Below the pieces are notes generated by a model that did no database searches, was not told the origin of the DNA, and was given only the letters and a program-made list of their open reading frames with translations. From Rariglobus sp. (GTDB lineage: Bacteria > Verrucomicrobiota > Verrucomicrobiia > Opitutales > Opitutaceae), in NCBI GenBank assembly GCA_029266495.1, contig JAQSWS010000002.1:61593-125592 (forward strand): DNA of 64,000 nt, read 5' to 3'. Of the stretch, positions 27,036 through 33,845 are shown in pieces. A program made the translations under genes and the position numbers. The first letter of the stretch is position 1; each line of letters begins with the position of its first letter.

Positions 27036-27653
27036 ATGCCGATCAAAGCCTGGTTTCCCACCTTCATCTACGTCGAGCCGCTGCAAGCAAAAGGCCTTGC
27101 CCGCCTTAACGACGACCTCGCCGACGAATGCCACCAGCTCCGCGACTACGATGACGAAGGCCGCGCCTGGTCCGAAAAAAATTATCCCGGCGGCTACACC
27201 AGCTACGCCTCGATGCACCAATTGCACGGCTTCTCCAGCACCTTTGCCAACCTGGAAAAAAAGATCACCCAACATGTCCGCGCCTATGCCAAAGCCCTCG
27301 ACATGGACCTCCGCAAGCGCTCCATCCGCATGACCGATTGCTGGGTGAACATCATGCCTCCCACCGCCGCGCATTCACTGCACTTGCATCCGAACTCATT
27401 CATCAGCGGCACCTACTATGTGCGCACGCCCAAGGGCTGCTCCGGCCTCAAGTTCGAGGATCCCCGCCTCAGCAAATTCATGGCCGCCCCGCCGAAACTT
27501 CCGACGGTCCGCGACGAAAACCGCCTGTATACGACCTACCCGGCCGAAGCCGGCAACGTGATCCTCTTCGAAAGCTGGCTCCGCCACGAAGTCGCCGCCA
27601 ACCGCGTCGACGACGAACGCATCAGCATCAGCTTCAACTACGCCTGGTCCTGA
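27036..27653 (+). CDS. 2OG-Fe(II) oxygenase-like protein (TIGR02466 type)
   Basis: 205 residues. A cupin-fold protein with WVNIMPPTAAHSLHLHPNSF, SGTYYVRTPKGCSGLKFEDPR and, near the C-terminus, PAEAGNVILFESWLRHEV followed by ERISISFNYAWS; the His residues and the Arg of RISISFN correspond to the iron and 2-oxoglutarate sites of this family. Members are cytoplasmic and their substrates are unknown. It follows tam by 26 bases across a repeat array and is probably cotranscribed. A GC-rich hairpin directly behind the stop may terminate the unit. Confidence 0.82.
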   Translation: MPIKAWFPTFIYVEPLQAKGLARLNDDLADECHQLRDYDDEGRAWSEKNYPGGYTSYASMHQLHGFSSTFANLEKKITQHVRAYAKALDMDLRKRSIRMTDCWVNIMPPTAAHSLHLHPNSFISGTYYVRTPKGCSGLKFEDPRLSKFMAAPPKLPTVRDENRLYTTYPAEAGNVILFESWLRHEVAANRVDDERISISFNYAWS

Positions 27654-27671
27654 GCCGCGCCTCGCGCGGCT
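27653..27671 (+). terminator. Hairpin after the 2OG oxygenase gene
   Basis: AGCCGCGC and GCGCGGCT are perfect eight-base arms around CTC, overlapping the stop codon and followed by TGTCT. Confidence 0.5.
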
Positions 27672-27745
27672 TGTCTGCCAACGTTGCTCCCCCGCGCGCC
27701 CATAGCGATCTGCAACCGCATCCTTCTCCAAAACGCCGTCATAAA

Positions 27746-27874
27746 ATGAAAGCCGTCAAAATCACGTTGGGCTTGGTGTTTCTTTCGGTGGCGGCCTATC
27801 TCATGTATGGCTTTCACGTCGGGCGAAACGTTCCACGCGATCCGGTCAGTAATTCTCCAGCACCCAGCCCATGA
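27746..27874 (+). CDS. 42-residue membrane-anchored small protein
   Basis: One N-terminal transmembrane helix (VKITLGLVFLSVAAYLMYGF) followed by a short polar tail rich in Pro and Ser. Its TGA overlaps the ATG of the next small gene (ATGA at 27871), a sign of translational coupling that supports both being real. No family recognised. Confidence 0.5.
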   Translation: MKAVKITLGLVFLSVAAYLMYGFHVGRNVPRDPVSNSPAPSP

Positions 27875-28098
27875 AGATTGCCGCACTTTTCCTCCTCCTA
27901 TGCACCTGTGTGTTCGCCCGCTTGGGTGAAACCACCGGTAAACTCGTTGAACGTTTCGGTGCGCCACGATTCACCCAAGACGAGAACGTGTATGCACAGG
28001 GAAAAACTCTGACAATTGGAGAACGTATGACGTTCCGGCAGGACGACTGGAATATTACTTGTGTCGTTATCGAAGGTCGGTGCGCATGGATCGGATAG
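27871..28098 (+). CDS. Small secreted protein of unknown function
   Basis: 75 residues with a clear signal peptide (MKIAALFLLLCTCVFA) and a compact mature part of about 58 residues: LGETTGKLVERFGAP, then VYAQGKTLTIGERMTF, and two Cys near the end region. Similar short 'GETxxxxxxRxG' exported proteins occur in Verrucomicrobiota without known role. It overlaps the preceding 42-residue gene by four bases. The sequence is less GC-rich than most neighbours. Confidence 0.55.
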   Translation: MKIAALFLLLCTCVFARLGETTGKLVERFGAPRFTQDENVYAQGKTLTIGERMTFRQDDWNITCVVIEGRCAWIG

Positions 28099-28172
28099 GC
28101 CTTTGGTGACCAAGCGTCTCAACGCCGCGAACCACCGATGCAGTGGGCGCAGTTGTCATAATGGGGTTAATG

Positions 28173-28439
28173 TTAATCGTAGACGCTGGAACGATGCCCC
28201 GCGTCCACCACGATAACGATGCATACGCCGTCCTCTAACCGGCAGAGAATCCGCCAGTCGCGCACACGGTAGCGCCAGAATCCTTTCAAGCCGTGCCGGA
28301 GCGCCTTGCCATGCGTGCGAGGGTCAGCCGCCCCCTTGATGCGCGTTTCAAGATAGGCTTTGATTTCCTTCGCGGCCGAGGGGCCGAGGTCGCGCAACTT
28401 GCGGACCGCCTCCGGCGTCAGCTTATAATCCCAGCTCAC
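28173..28439 (-). CDS. RelE/ParE-family toxin
   Basis: 88 residues. RelE fold: SWDYKLTPEAVRKLRDLG, KALRHGLKGFWRYRVRDWRILCRLED and IVVDAGHRSSVYD, with the Arg, Lys and C-terminal His/Tyr residues typical of mRNA-interferase RelE toxins. It overlaps the antitoxin gene by 17 bases, the antitoxin being upstream. Free toxin would cleave mRNA on the ribosome. Confidence 0.85.
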   Translation of the reverse strand: MSWDYKLTPEAVRKLRDLGPSAAKEIKAYLETRIKGAADPRTHGKALRHGLKGFWRYRVRDWRILCRLEDGVCIVIVVDAGHRSSVYD

Positions 28440-28731
28440 GCCACGCCTCCGCGCCGGTCAGAAGTTTCGCGCCGCTCTTTACATGACGATTCCACGCAGT
28501 CGTGACGGCGCGATAATCGACTTCATCCTCCACTGCCTCGCGCAGGGCGGTGGCAATGCGTTCGAGTTGATCAAGACGGGCGTCATCACCCTTGGCCTCC
28601 GCACCTTCCAGGGCGGCACGTTTGATGTAGGCAGTCGGGGTGAGCCCACGTTTGCGGGCAGCCGCGGCAATGCGCTTTTTCTCGGCGGCAGTAAGCCGGA
28701 TGGAGGTAGGCTTGGCGGACGTCGTGCTCAT
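28423..28731 (-). CDS. RHH-type antitoxin of the RelE pair
   Basis: 102 residues. The first 45 residues (SIRLTAAEKKRIAAAARKRGLTP..YIKRAAL) are a ribbon-helix-helix DNA-binding domain; the rest is helical and acidic enough to cover the toxin, ending in LLTGAEAWRELGL. It lies upstream of and overlaps the toxin gene, the usual order. A TTGACA promoter and a small palindrome lie in front of it. Confidence 0.82.
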   Translation of the reverse strand: MSTTSAKPTSIRLTAAEKKRIAAAARKRGLTPTAYIKRAALEGAEAKGDDARLDQLERIATALREAVEDEVDYRAVTTAWNRHVKSGAKLLTGAEAWRELGL

Positions 28732-28734
28732 GCG

Positions 28735-28766
28735 CTACAAGTGTAGCTCATTTTAGATCGTGTCAA
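28735..28766 (-). promoter_or_regulatory. Promoter and palindrome of the RHH-RelE module
   Basis: On the minus strand TTGACA (28761-28766) is followed after 15 bases by TACACT (28740-28745). The palindrome CTACA-TGTAG (28735-28746) sits over the -10 and ends three bases from the antitoxin start. Confidence 0.5.
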
Positions 28767-28949
28767 TTTGAACAAGCTCGCCCGATCCGCCACGACTCCG
28801 GCCTGCCCGGGGCGGATTCCGTCCCAGCCCCCGCCCGTGTTTCCGCCACCCGCAAGCCTCGATGGCCGCAAACCGCCGCCCGGTAGATAAACGGCACATT
28901 GACTCAAACGCTTCCAGATTTCCCCGGACTGGTTCAACGCCAGACTCCA

Positions 28950-28964
28950 CGCCGCCTTGCGGCG
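28950..28964 (-). terminator. Hairpin behind the LptF/G-type gene
   Basis: CGCCGC and GCGGCG around CTT, 16 bases beyond the permease stop on the minus strand. No T-run. Apart from this and the promoter above, nothing is seen in 28747-28979. Confidence 0.35.
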
Positions 28965-28979
28965 CGCGCGCCCGCGCTC

Positions 28980-30092
28980 TCACCGCACCCGCACCAGAAA
29001 CCAGAGGCCCGCCCCCAGCATCGTCAGACTCGGCAGCAGCGCCGCCCACAACGCCGGGATCACGTCGCGCCCGCCCAGCGTCGCGCAGGTTTTCAACAGC
29101 AGGAAATACACGACGAAAAGCCCCAGGGATTTCGACACCCCCACCACCGGATTCACCCGCACTCCGCTCACCGCAAACGGAATTGCCAGCGCGATGATGA
29201 TCAATGGCCCCAGTGTCTCCGCCAGCACGCTATAGTAACGCACCTGATACGCCGTGAGCTTCGGGTTTTCATTCAACGTGAAATACCCGATGATCCGGCG
29301 CAGCTCGGTGAACGAAAGGTCCTGCGGACGTGCGTCAAAAATCAACATCAGCTCGGGATCTTCGTCGAAGTCCGTCCGCACTTTTTCGGCAAACTGCACC
29401 GTTCCCTCCACCTCGCCGCTCTCCGGATCCATCGTCAGTTCACGTCCGTCCCTGAACACCCAGCCCCCGCGTGCCACATCCAGCCAGCCTTCGCGCGCCA
29501 GCAACCGGGTTTTTTCACGGCGTTTTGCATCGAGCTCCACCACCGTCACCCCGTAGCCACGGCGCGTGAACTGGCTGTAACGGTTGAAAAACCACATGCG
29601 TCCGTCCTGCCGGTTGTCGAAGGCAACCGCCGGCGTCACCCCCACCCGGTCGACGCTGCGATCCTTCACCTCGTTGCGAAAGGCCAGATTCTCACGAATC
29701 ACCCCTGACGCCTCGATCGACCAGGGAATCACTGTCGCGTTGATATACCAGGTCACCCCGCACAACAGCAGACCCGCGACCCAGATGCCGCGCGTGATGC
29801 GAAAAAGTCCCACCCCCGCCGCCCGCAACGCCGTGAACTCATGGTTCCGGTGCATCTGCCCGAGCGTGTAGAGCAACGACACCAACAATGCCAGCGGCAG
29901 CACCACCGACAGGTAGCTTGGCAGCTTGATCATGAAATAAACCGCCAGGTCCATCGCCGTCGCCCCGTCCTGCAGCAGATCGCGGAAGTCATCGTAGAGC
30001 GCCTGCATGAGCAGCAACCCGAGCGTCGCGCCCAGCACAAGCCCGAGCATCTTCAGCCACTCGCGCAAAAGGTATCGGTCGATAAGATTCAA
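28980..30092 (-). CDS. LptF/LptG-family lipopolysaccharide export permease
   Basis: 370 residues. YjgP/YjgQ architecture: NLIDRYLLREWLKMLGLVLGATL at the N-terminus, three helices, a periplasmic beta-jellyroll domain (about 130-270), and three C-terminal helices (AETLGPLIIIALAIPFAVSG; KSLGLFVVYFLLLKTCATLGG). Such subunits pair with LptB and pull LPS from the inner membrane. No second lptF/G or lptB copy adjoins, so I cannot say whether it is F or G. It is divergent from the ABC importer operon with 143 bases between starts. Confidence 0.9.
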   Translation of the reverse strand: MNLIDRYLLREWLKMLGLVLGATLGLLLMQALYDDFRDLLQDGATAMDLAVYFMIKLPSYLSVVLPLALLVSLLYTLGQMHRNHEFTALRAAGVGLFRITRGIWVAGLLLCGVTWYINATVIPWSIEASGVIRENLAFRNEVKDRSVDRVGVTPAVAFDNRQDGRMWFFNRYSQFTRRGYGVTVVELDAKRREKTRLLAREGWLDVARGGWVFRDGRELTMDPESGEVEGTVQFAEKVRTDFDEDPELMLIFDARPQDLSFTELRRIIGYFTLNENPKLTAYQVRYYSVLAETLGPLIIIALAIPFAVSGVRVNPVVGVSKSLGLFVVYFLLLKTCATLGGRDVIPALWAALLPSLTMLGAGLWFLVRVR

Positions 30093-30235
30093 CGGCAGCG
30101 GTTAAAGAACGTTGCGCCGGGAAATGCAAAGCGGGAAACAAACTCAAGTTCAGGAACAAACCCTGCTCCCTCTCAATCAACCCTTTCGCCCGTCAACCGT
30201 GTCCCTCCGTGAAATTCCCGGTTAAAAAATCCCTC

Positions 30236-31378
30236 ATGCCGCACCCGTTCCGTATTCTCGCCGCGTTCGCCGCCCTGCTCCTCTTCGCCGGCTGCGGGCC
30301 CAGGGACTCCGCCACTCCCGCCACCATCAAGATCGGCAACCTCGCCTCCACCACCGGCAAGGACGCCACCTACGGACAATCCTCCACCCGCGCCACCCGT
30401 CTCGCGATCGACGAGATCAACGCCGCCGGAGGCGTCCTTGGCCGGCGCATCGAACTCGTTTTTGAGGACACCCAGTCCAAGCCCGGCGAAGCCGCCACCG
30501 TCGCCAAAAAACTCATCACCCGCGACAAGGTCGTCGCCCTCATCGGCGAGATCATCTCCAGCCGCACCCTCGAAGCCGCCGGCGTCGCCCAGGCCCTCAA
30601 GGTTCCCCTGCTCACCCCCACGGCCACCAACCCGGCCGTCACCGCCACCGGCGACTATGTTTTCCGCGCCTGCTTCATCGACCCGTTCCAAGGCGGCGTG
30701 CTCGCCAAATTCGCCCGCGACGACCTCGGCGCCAGACGCGCCGCCGTCCTCACCTCCATCTCCTCGTCCTACAGCACCGGTCTCTCCCAGGTCTTCCGCG
30801 AACAGTTCGCCGCCGCCGGCGGCGAGATCGTCGCCGACCAGAAATTCGCCGAGGGCGACAAGGACTTCAAAGCCCAGCTCACCGCCATCCGCTCCGCCAA
30901 CCCCGACGTCATCTTCATCCCCGCCTACTACACCGAGGTCGCCCTCATCGCCAAACAGGTCCGCGAACTCGGCATCGCCGTCCCGATGCTCGGCGGCGAC
31001 GGCTGGGAAGCCCCCGAACTCCTCCAGATCGCCGGCACCGCCGTCGAGGGCTGCTACTATTCCACACACTTCTCCGCCAGTTCCAGCGACCCGAAAATCA
31101 TGGATTTCGTCGCCAGGTATCGCGCCCGCTACGACGGACAATCCCCCGACTGCATGGCCGCGCTCGGCTACGACGCCGCGCACATGATGGCGGGCGCCAT
31201 CCTCCGCGCCGGTTCCCCTGAACCGCTCAAAATCAAGGAAGCCCTCGCCGCCACCCGCGGTTTCGAAGGCGTCACCGGCCGCATCGACATGGATGCCAAT
31301 CGCAACGCCAGCAAACCCGCCACCATCCTTAAAATCGAAGGAGGCAAATTCCTCTACCTCAAAACCGTCACGCCATGA
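30236..31378 (+). CDS. livJ: Substrate-binding lipoprotein of the HAAT-type ABC importer
   Basis: 380 residues from ATG 30236; an upstream GTG at 30209 is less likely. A lipoprotein signal peptide ends in LFAGC. The mature part is a type I periplasmic-binding fold of the LivJ/Leu-Ile-Val-binding family (IKIGNLASTTGKDATYGQS, ELVFEDTQSKPGEAATVAKKL, VTATGDYVFRACFIDPFQG, RIDMDANRNASKPATILKI). It delivers branched-chain or other hydrophobic amino acids, or a related small molecule, to the downstream permeases. It begins the importer operon and is separated from livH by a repeat-flanked four-helix-bundle gene. Confidence 0.88.
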   Translation: MPHPFRILAAFAALLLFAGCGPRDSATPATIKIGNLASTTGKDATYGQSSTRATRLAIDEINAAGGVLGRRIELVFEDTQSKPGEAATVAKKLITRDKVVALIGEIISSRTLEAAGVAQALKVPLLTPTATNPAVTATGDYVFRACFIDPFQGGVLAKFARDDLGARRAAVLTSISSSYSTGLSQVFREQFAAAGGEIVADQKFAEGDKDFKAQLTAIRSANPDVIFIPAYYTEVALIAKQVRELGIAVPMLGGDGWEAPELLQIAGTAVEGCYYSTHFSASSSDPKIMDFVARYRARYDGQSPDCMAALGYDAAHMMAGAILRAGSPEPLKIKEALAATRGFEGVTGRIDMDANRNASKPATILKIEGGKFLYLKTVTP

Positions 31379-31390
31379 TGCCGCACGGGC

Positions 31391-31425
31391 GAGTTGAGTG
31401 TTGAAAGCTGAGAGTTGAGAGACGA
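31391..31425 (+). repeat. Heptamer array, sense orientation, livJ side
   Basis: GAGTTGA, GTGTTGA, AAGCTGA, GAGTTGA, then degenerate GAGACGA, in register. It shares the exact 20-mer GTTGAAAGCTGAGAGTTGAG (31400-31419) with the livM-livG junction (33740-33759). Confidence 0.85.
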
Positions 31426-31438
31426 ACCACGCAAACCC

Positions 31439-31789
31439 ATGTTTAACTTTGAAAAGCTGGACGTCTGGCAGAAATCCATAGCTTTTGCCGAGCTGGTTTA
31501 TCAATTGACCAAAGGCTTTCCATCCGAAGAGCGCTACGGTCTTACGACGCAAATCCGGCGGGCAGCAGTTTCAATCCCGAGTAATATCGCCGAAGGCTCG
31601 GCACGACCGCCAGCCGACTTCAGCAAATTTCTGACTTACTCCACAGGTTCGCTTTTTGAAGTGCTAACCCAGGCAACGATCGCTCGAAACCAAGGTTTTC
31701 TCAGCGCAACGGACTATCAACTGATACAAGAATCCGCCGGCGAAATCTCTCGCATGCTCAGCGGCCTGCGGACCGCATTGGCCAGGTAA
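31439..31789 (+). CDS. Four-helix-bundle protein (23S rRNA IVP / S23 family)
   Basis: 116 residues from ATG 31439. It opens with FNFEKLDVWQKSIAFAELVYQ, has ERYGLTTQIRRAAVSIPSNIAEG in the middle and ends with ISRMLSGLRTAL, the signature of the S23 family encoded in intervening sequences of some 23S rRNA genes and related to the Avd accessory protein of diversity-generating retroelements. No reverse transcriptase is nearby. The gene interrupts an otherwise contiguous ABC-importer operon and is bracketed by inverted heptamer arrays. Its base composition is visibly lower in GC than livJ and livH, which suggests later arrival. Confidence 0.88.
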   Translation: MFNFEKLDVWQKSIAFAELVYQLTKGFPSEERYGLTTQIRRAAVSIPSNIAEGSARPPADFSKFLTYSTGSLFEVLTQATIARNQGFLSATDYQLIQESAGEISRMLSGLRTALAR

Positions 31790-31805
31790 TCCGGACTCCG
31801 TTCTC

Positions 31806-31833
31806 TCAACGCTCATCACTCAACTCTCAACCC
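31806..31833 (-). repeat. Heptamer array, complement orientation, livH side
   Basis: TCAACGC, TCATCAC, TCAACTC, TCAACCC. It ends five bases before the livH GTG and shares the 15-mer ATCACTCAACTCTCA (31815) with 33788 in the livM-livG junction. Confidence 0.85.
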
Positions 31834-31838
31834 CTTCG

Positions 31839-32729
31839 GTGTCCGACCTCCCCCAGCAGCTTCTCAACGGCCTCTCCCTCGGCGCCATCTACGCGCTGAT
31901 CGCGCTGGGCTACACGCTCGTCTACGGCGTCCTGCGCTTCATCAACTTCGCCCACTCCGAGGTTTTCATGGTCGGCGCCTTCGTCGGCTGCTACATCGGG
32001 CGTCTCGCCGGTGCCGTCACCTGGTGGAGCGGACTCACCGCGCTCGCCGCCGCCATGCTCGTGTGCGGCGTCCTCGGCTGGATCATCGAAAAAATCGCCT
32101 ACCGGCCCCTGCGCGGCGCGCCCGTGCTCAACGTCCTCATCACCGCCATCGGCGTGTCGTTGTTTCTCCAATACGGCGGACAACTCGTCTTCGGTGCCAC
32201 GCCCCGCACCTTTCCCCCGCTTTTCCCCGAAACCCGCGTGAGCCTCGGCTCGCTCGATATCTCCACCAACCAGCTCATCGTCATCGTCGTCACCACCGTG
32301 CTGCTGGTCGCCCTGCAGCTCATCGTGAAGCACACCCGCATCGGCACCGCCATGCGCGCCGTCGCGCTCAACCCCAAGGCCGCCCAACTCGTCGGCATCA
32401 ACACCAACACCGTCTTCTCCTTCACCTTCGTGCTCGGCTCCGCCCTGGCCGGCGCCGGCGGCGTGCTCTACGCGATGAACTACCCGTCGATCGACCCGCT
32501 CATGGGCGTCATGCCCGGCCTGAAGGCCTTCGTCGCCGCCATCCTCGGCGGCATCGGCAGCATCCCCGGCGCCGCCCTCGGCGGACTCATCCTCGGCGCG
32601 GCCGAGACGCTCGTCGGCGGCAGCCAGTTCTCCACCTACAAGGACGCCATCGCCTTCGGCCTCCTCATCCTGATCCTCCTCGCGCGCCCCTCCGGCCTCC
32701 TGGGTCGCGCCACCGTGGAAAAAGTCTAG
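31839..32729 (+). CDS. livH: ABC importer inner-membrane permease LivH
   Basis: 296 residues from a GTG. LivH-family permease: QQLLNGLSLGAIYALIALGYTLVYG and RFINFAHSEVFMVGAF at the N-terminus, MRAVALNPKAAQLVGIN (coupling loop) in the middle and VAAILGGIGSIPGAALGG near the end, with about eight membrane helices. It forms the channel with LivM. The TAG stop falls inside a heptamer repeat (32722-32749), and an array ends five bases before its start. No ribosome-binding site is apparent. Confidence 0.9.
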   Translation: MSDLPQQLLNGLSLGAIYALIALGYTLVYGVLRFINFAHSEVFMVGAFVGCYIGRLAGAVTWWSGLTALAAAMLVCGVLGWIIEKIAYRPLRGAPVLNVLITAIGVSLFLQYGGQLVFGATPRTFPPLFPETRVSLGSLDISTNQLIVIVVTTVLLVALQLIVKHTRIGTAMRAVALNPKAAQLVGINTNTVFSFTFVLGSALAGAGGVLYAMNYPSIDPLMGVMPGLKAFVAAILGGIGSIPGAALGGLILGAAETLVGGSQFSTYKDAIAFGLLILILLARPSGLLGRATVEKV

Positions 32730-32749
32730 AGTCCAGAGCCCAGAGTCTA
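32722..32749 (+). repeat. Heptamer array, sense, livH-livM junction
   Basis: AAGTCTA, GAGTCCA, GAGCCCA, GAGTCTA. It contains the livH TAG and ends seven bases before the livM ATG. The 29 bases 32724-32752 match the reverse complement of 32792-32820 at 26 positions. Confidence 0.88.
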
Positions 32750-32756
32750 GAGCACC

Positions 32757-33758
32757 ATGCCCCCAAATCCACAATCCGCTCCACCTCCGAACTCTAGACT
32801 CTGGACTCTGGACTATCGACTCACCGCAACAGCAGCGATCTTGGCTGCTGTTGCGGTGTCTGCCTTCGGCGGCTCCATCAACGCCTACTTCCTCGACGTG
32901 GCCATGACCGCGGGCATCGCCATCGTCATGGCCGTCTCGCTCAACCTCATCAACGGCCACACCGGTCTCTTCTCCCTCGGCCACGCCGGCTTCATGGCCA
33001 TCGGCGCCTACCTCTCCGCCGCCGTCACCCTCTTCGTCGGCCCCCACCTCGCCGGCCCGTCACCGGCCGCGATCACCACGCAACTCATCTTCCTCGCCGC
33101 CCTCGTCACCGGCGGACTCACCGCCGCCCTCGCCGGCTTTATCATCGGTCTCCCGTCGCTCCGCCTCAAGGGCGACTACCTCGCCCTCGTCACGCTCGGC
33201 TTCGGCGAAATCGTCCGTGTCGTCTTCCAAAACATCCAGCCACTCGGCGGAGCGCTCGGCCTCAACGGCATTCCGCCGCTCACCACCTTCGCCTGGATCT
33301 ACGGCGCCGTCGCCGTGACGGTTTTCACCGTCAGCTGCCTCGTCAACTCCACCTACGGACGCGGCTGGCTCGCCACGCGCGACAACGAGATCGCCGCCCG
33401 CTCCATCGGACTCAACACCACCCGCTACAAGATCACCGCCTTCGCCATCGGCGCCTTTTTCGCCGGCGTGGCCGGCGGACTCTTCGCCCACCTGCGCATG
33501 ACCATCGACCCGCGCGGCTTCGATTTCAGCCGCTCCATCGAGATCATCCTCATGGTCATCCTTGGCGGCATGGGCAACACCCTCGGCGTCATCCTCGCCG
33601 CGATCCTCCTCACGCTACTCCCCGAGGTTCTCCGCCCCGTCGCCGAATACCGCATGGTCCTGTATTCGCTCCTCCTCGTCACCCTGATGCTCGTCCGCCC
33701 GCAAGGCTTGCTGAATCTGCGCTTCGGCAAGGCGGACAAGTTGAAAGCTGAGAGTTGA
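32757..33758 (+). CDS. livM: ABC importer inner-membrane permease LivM
   Basis: 333 residues from ATG 32757, which lies between two inverted repeat arrays. LivM-family permease: LNLINGHTGLFSLGHAGFMAIGAY, LPSLRLKGDYLALVTLGFGEIVR, ATRDNEIAARSIGLNT (coupling loop) and VILGGMGNTLGVILAA. Residues about 12-22 (NSRLWTLDYRL) and the C-terminal KLKAES are encoded by repeat arrays, not by family-conserved sequence. A TTG inside the frame just past the array is an alternative start. The TGA stop is one of the repeat's own TGA units. Confidence 0.88.
   Translation: MPPNPQSAPPPNSRLWTLDYRLTATAAILAAVAVSAFGGSINAYFLDVAMTAGIAIVMAVSLNLINGHTGLFSLGHAGFMAIGAYLSAAVTLFVGPHLAGPSPAAITTQLIFLAALVTGGLTAALAGFIIGLPSLRLKGDYLALVTLGFGEIVRVVFQNIQPLGGALGLNGIPPLTTFAWIYGAVAVTVFTVSCLVNSTYGRGWLATRDNEIAARSIGLNTTRYKITAFAIGAFFAGVAGGLFAHLRMTIDPRGFDFSRSIEIILMVILGGMGNTLGVILAAILLTLLPEVLRPVAEYRMVLYSLLLVTLMLVRPQGLLNLRFGKADKLKAES
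32795..32822 (-). repeat. Heptamer array inside the livM 5' coding region
   Basis: TAGACTC, TGGACTC, TGGACTA, TCGACTC. It pairs with the array at 32722 and would enclose the livM start codon in a 39-base loop. Confidence 0.88.
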
Positions 33759-33765
33759 GCGTTGA
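33738..33765 (+). repeat. Heptamer array, sense, end of livM
   Basis: AAGTTGA, AAGCTGA, GAGTTGA, GCGTTGA. The livM stop (33756-33758) is the TGA of the third unit; because seven is one more than a multiple of three, the four TGAs cover all frames. Confidence 0.88.
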
Positions 33766-33792
33766 GAGCTTCCGAACCACCCCTCCGATCAC

Positions 33793-33820
33793 TCAACTCT
33801 CATCCCCCAACTATCAACTA
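33793..33820 (-). repeat. Heptamer array, complement, livM-livG junction
   Basis: TCAACTC, TCATCCC, CCAACTA, TCAACTA; imperfect inverted partner of 33738-33765 (21 of 28 positions). Confidence 0.8.
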
Positions 33821-33845
33821 GCGGCGCCCGCCGCTCCGACCCTCA

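Larger units (their letters stand above)
31391..31833 (+). mobile_element. Candidate IVS-like cassette: four-helix-bundle gene between inverted heptamer arrays
   Basis: A 443-base unit between livJ and livH: a sense heptamer array at 31391-31425, a complete S23/IVP-like gene, and a complement array at 31806-31833. The ends include the exact inverted ten-mers GAGTTGAGTG (31391) and CACTCAACTC (31817). Other junctions of the same operon have array pairs with only 27-45 bases between them, so the gene looks like cargo in the spacer. Mobility is inferred. Confidence 0.5.

Noticed and set aside
31439..31789. Diversity-generating retroelement accessory gene (Avd)
   Set aside because: The fold family is related, but no reverse transcriptase, template repeat or variable repeat is in the window; the S23/IVP reading is better.
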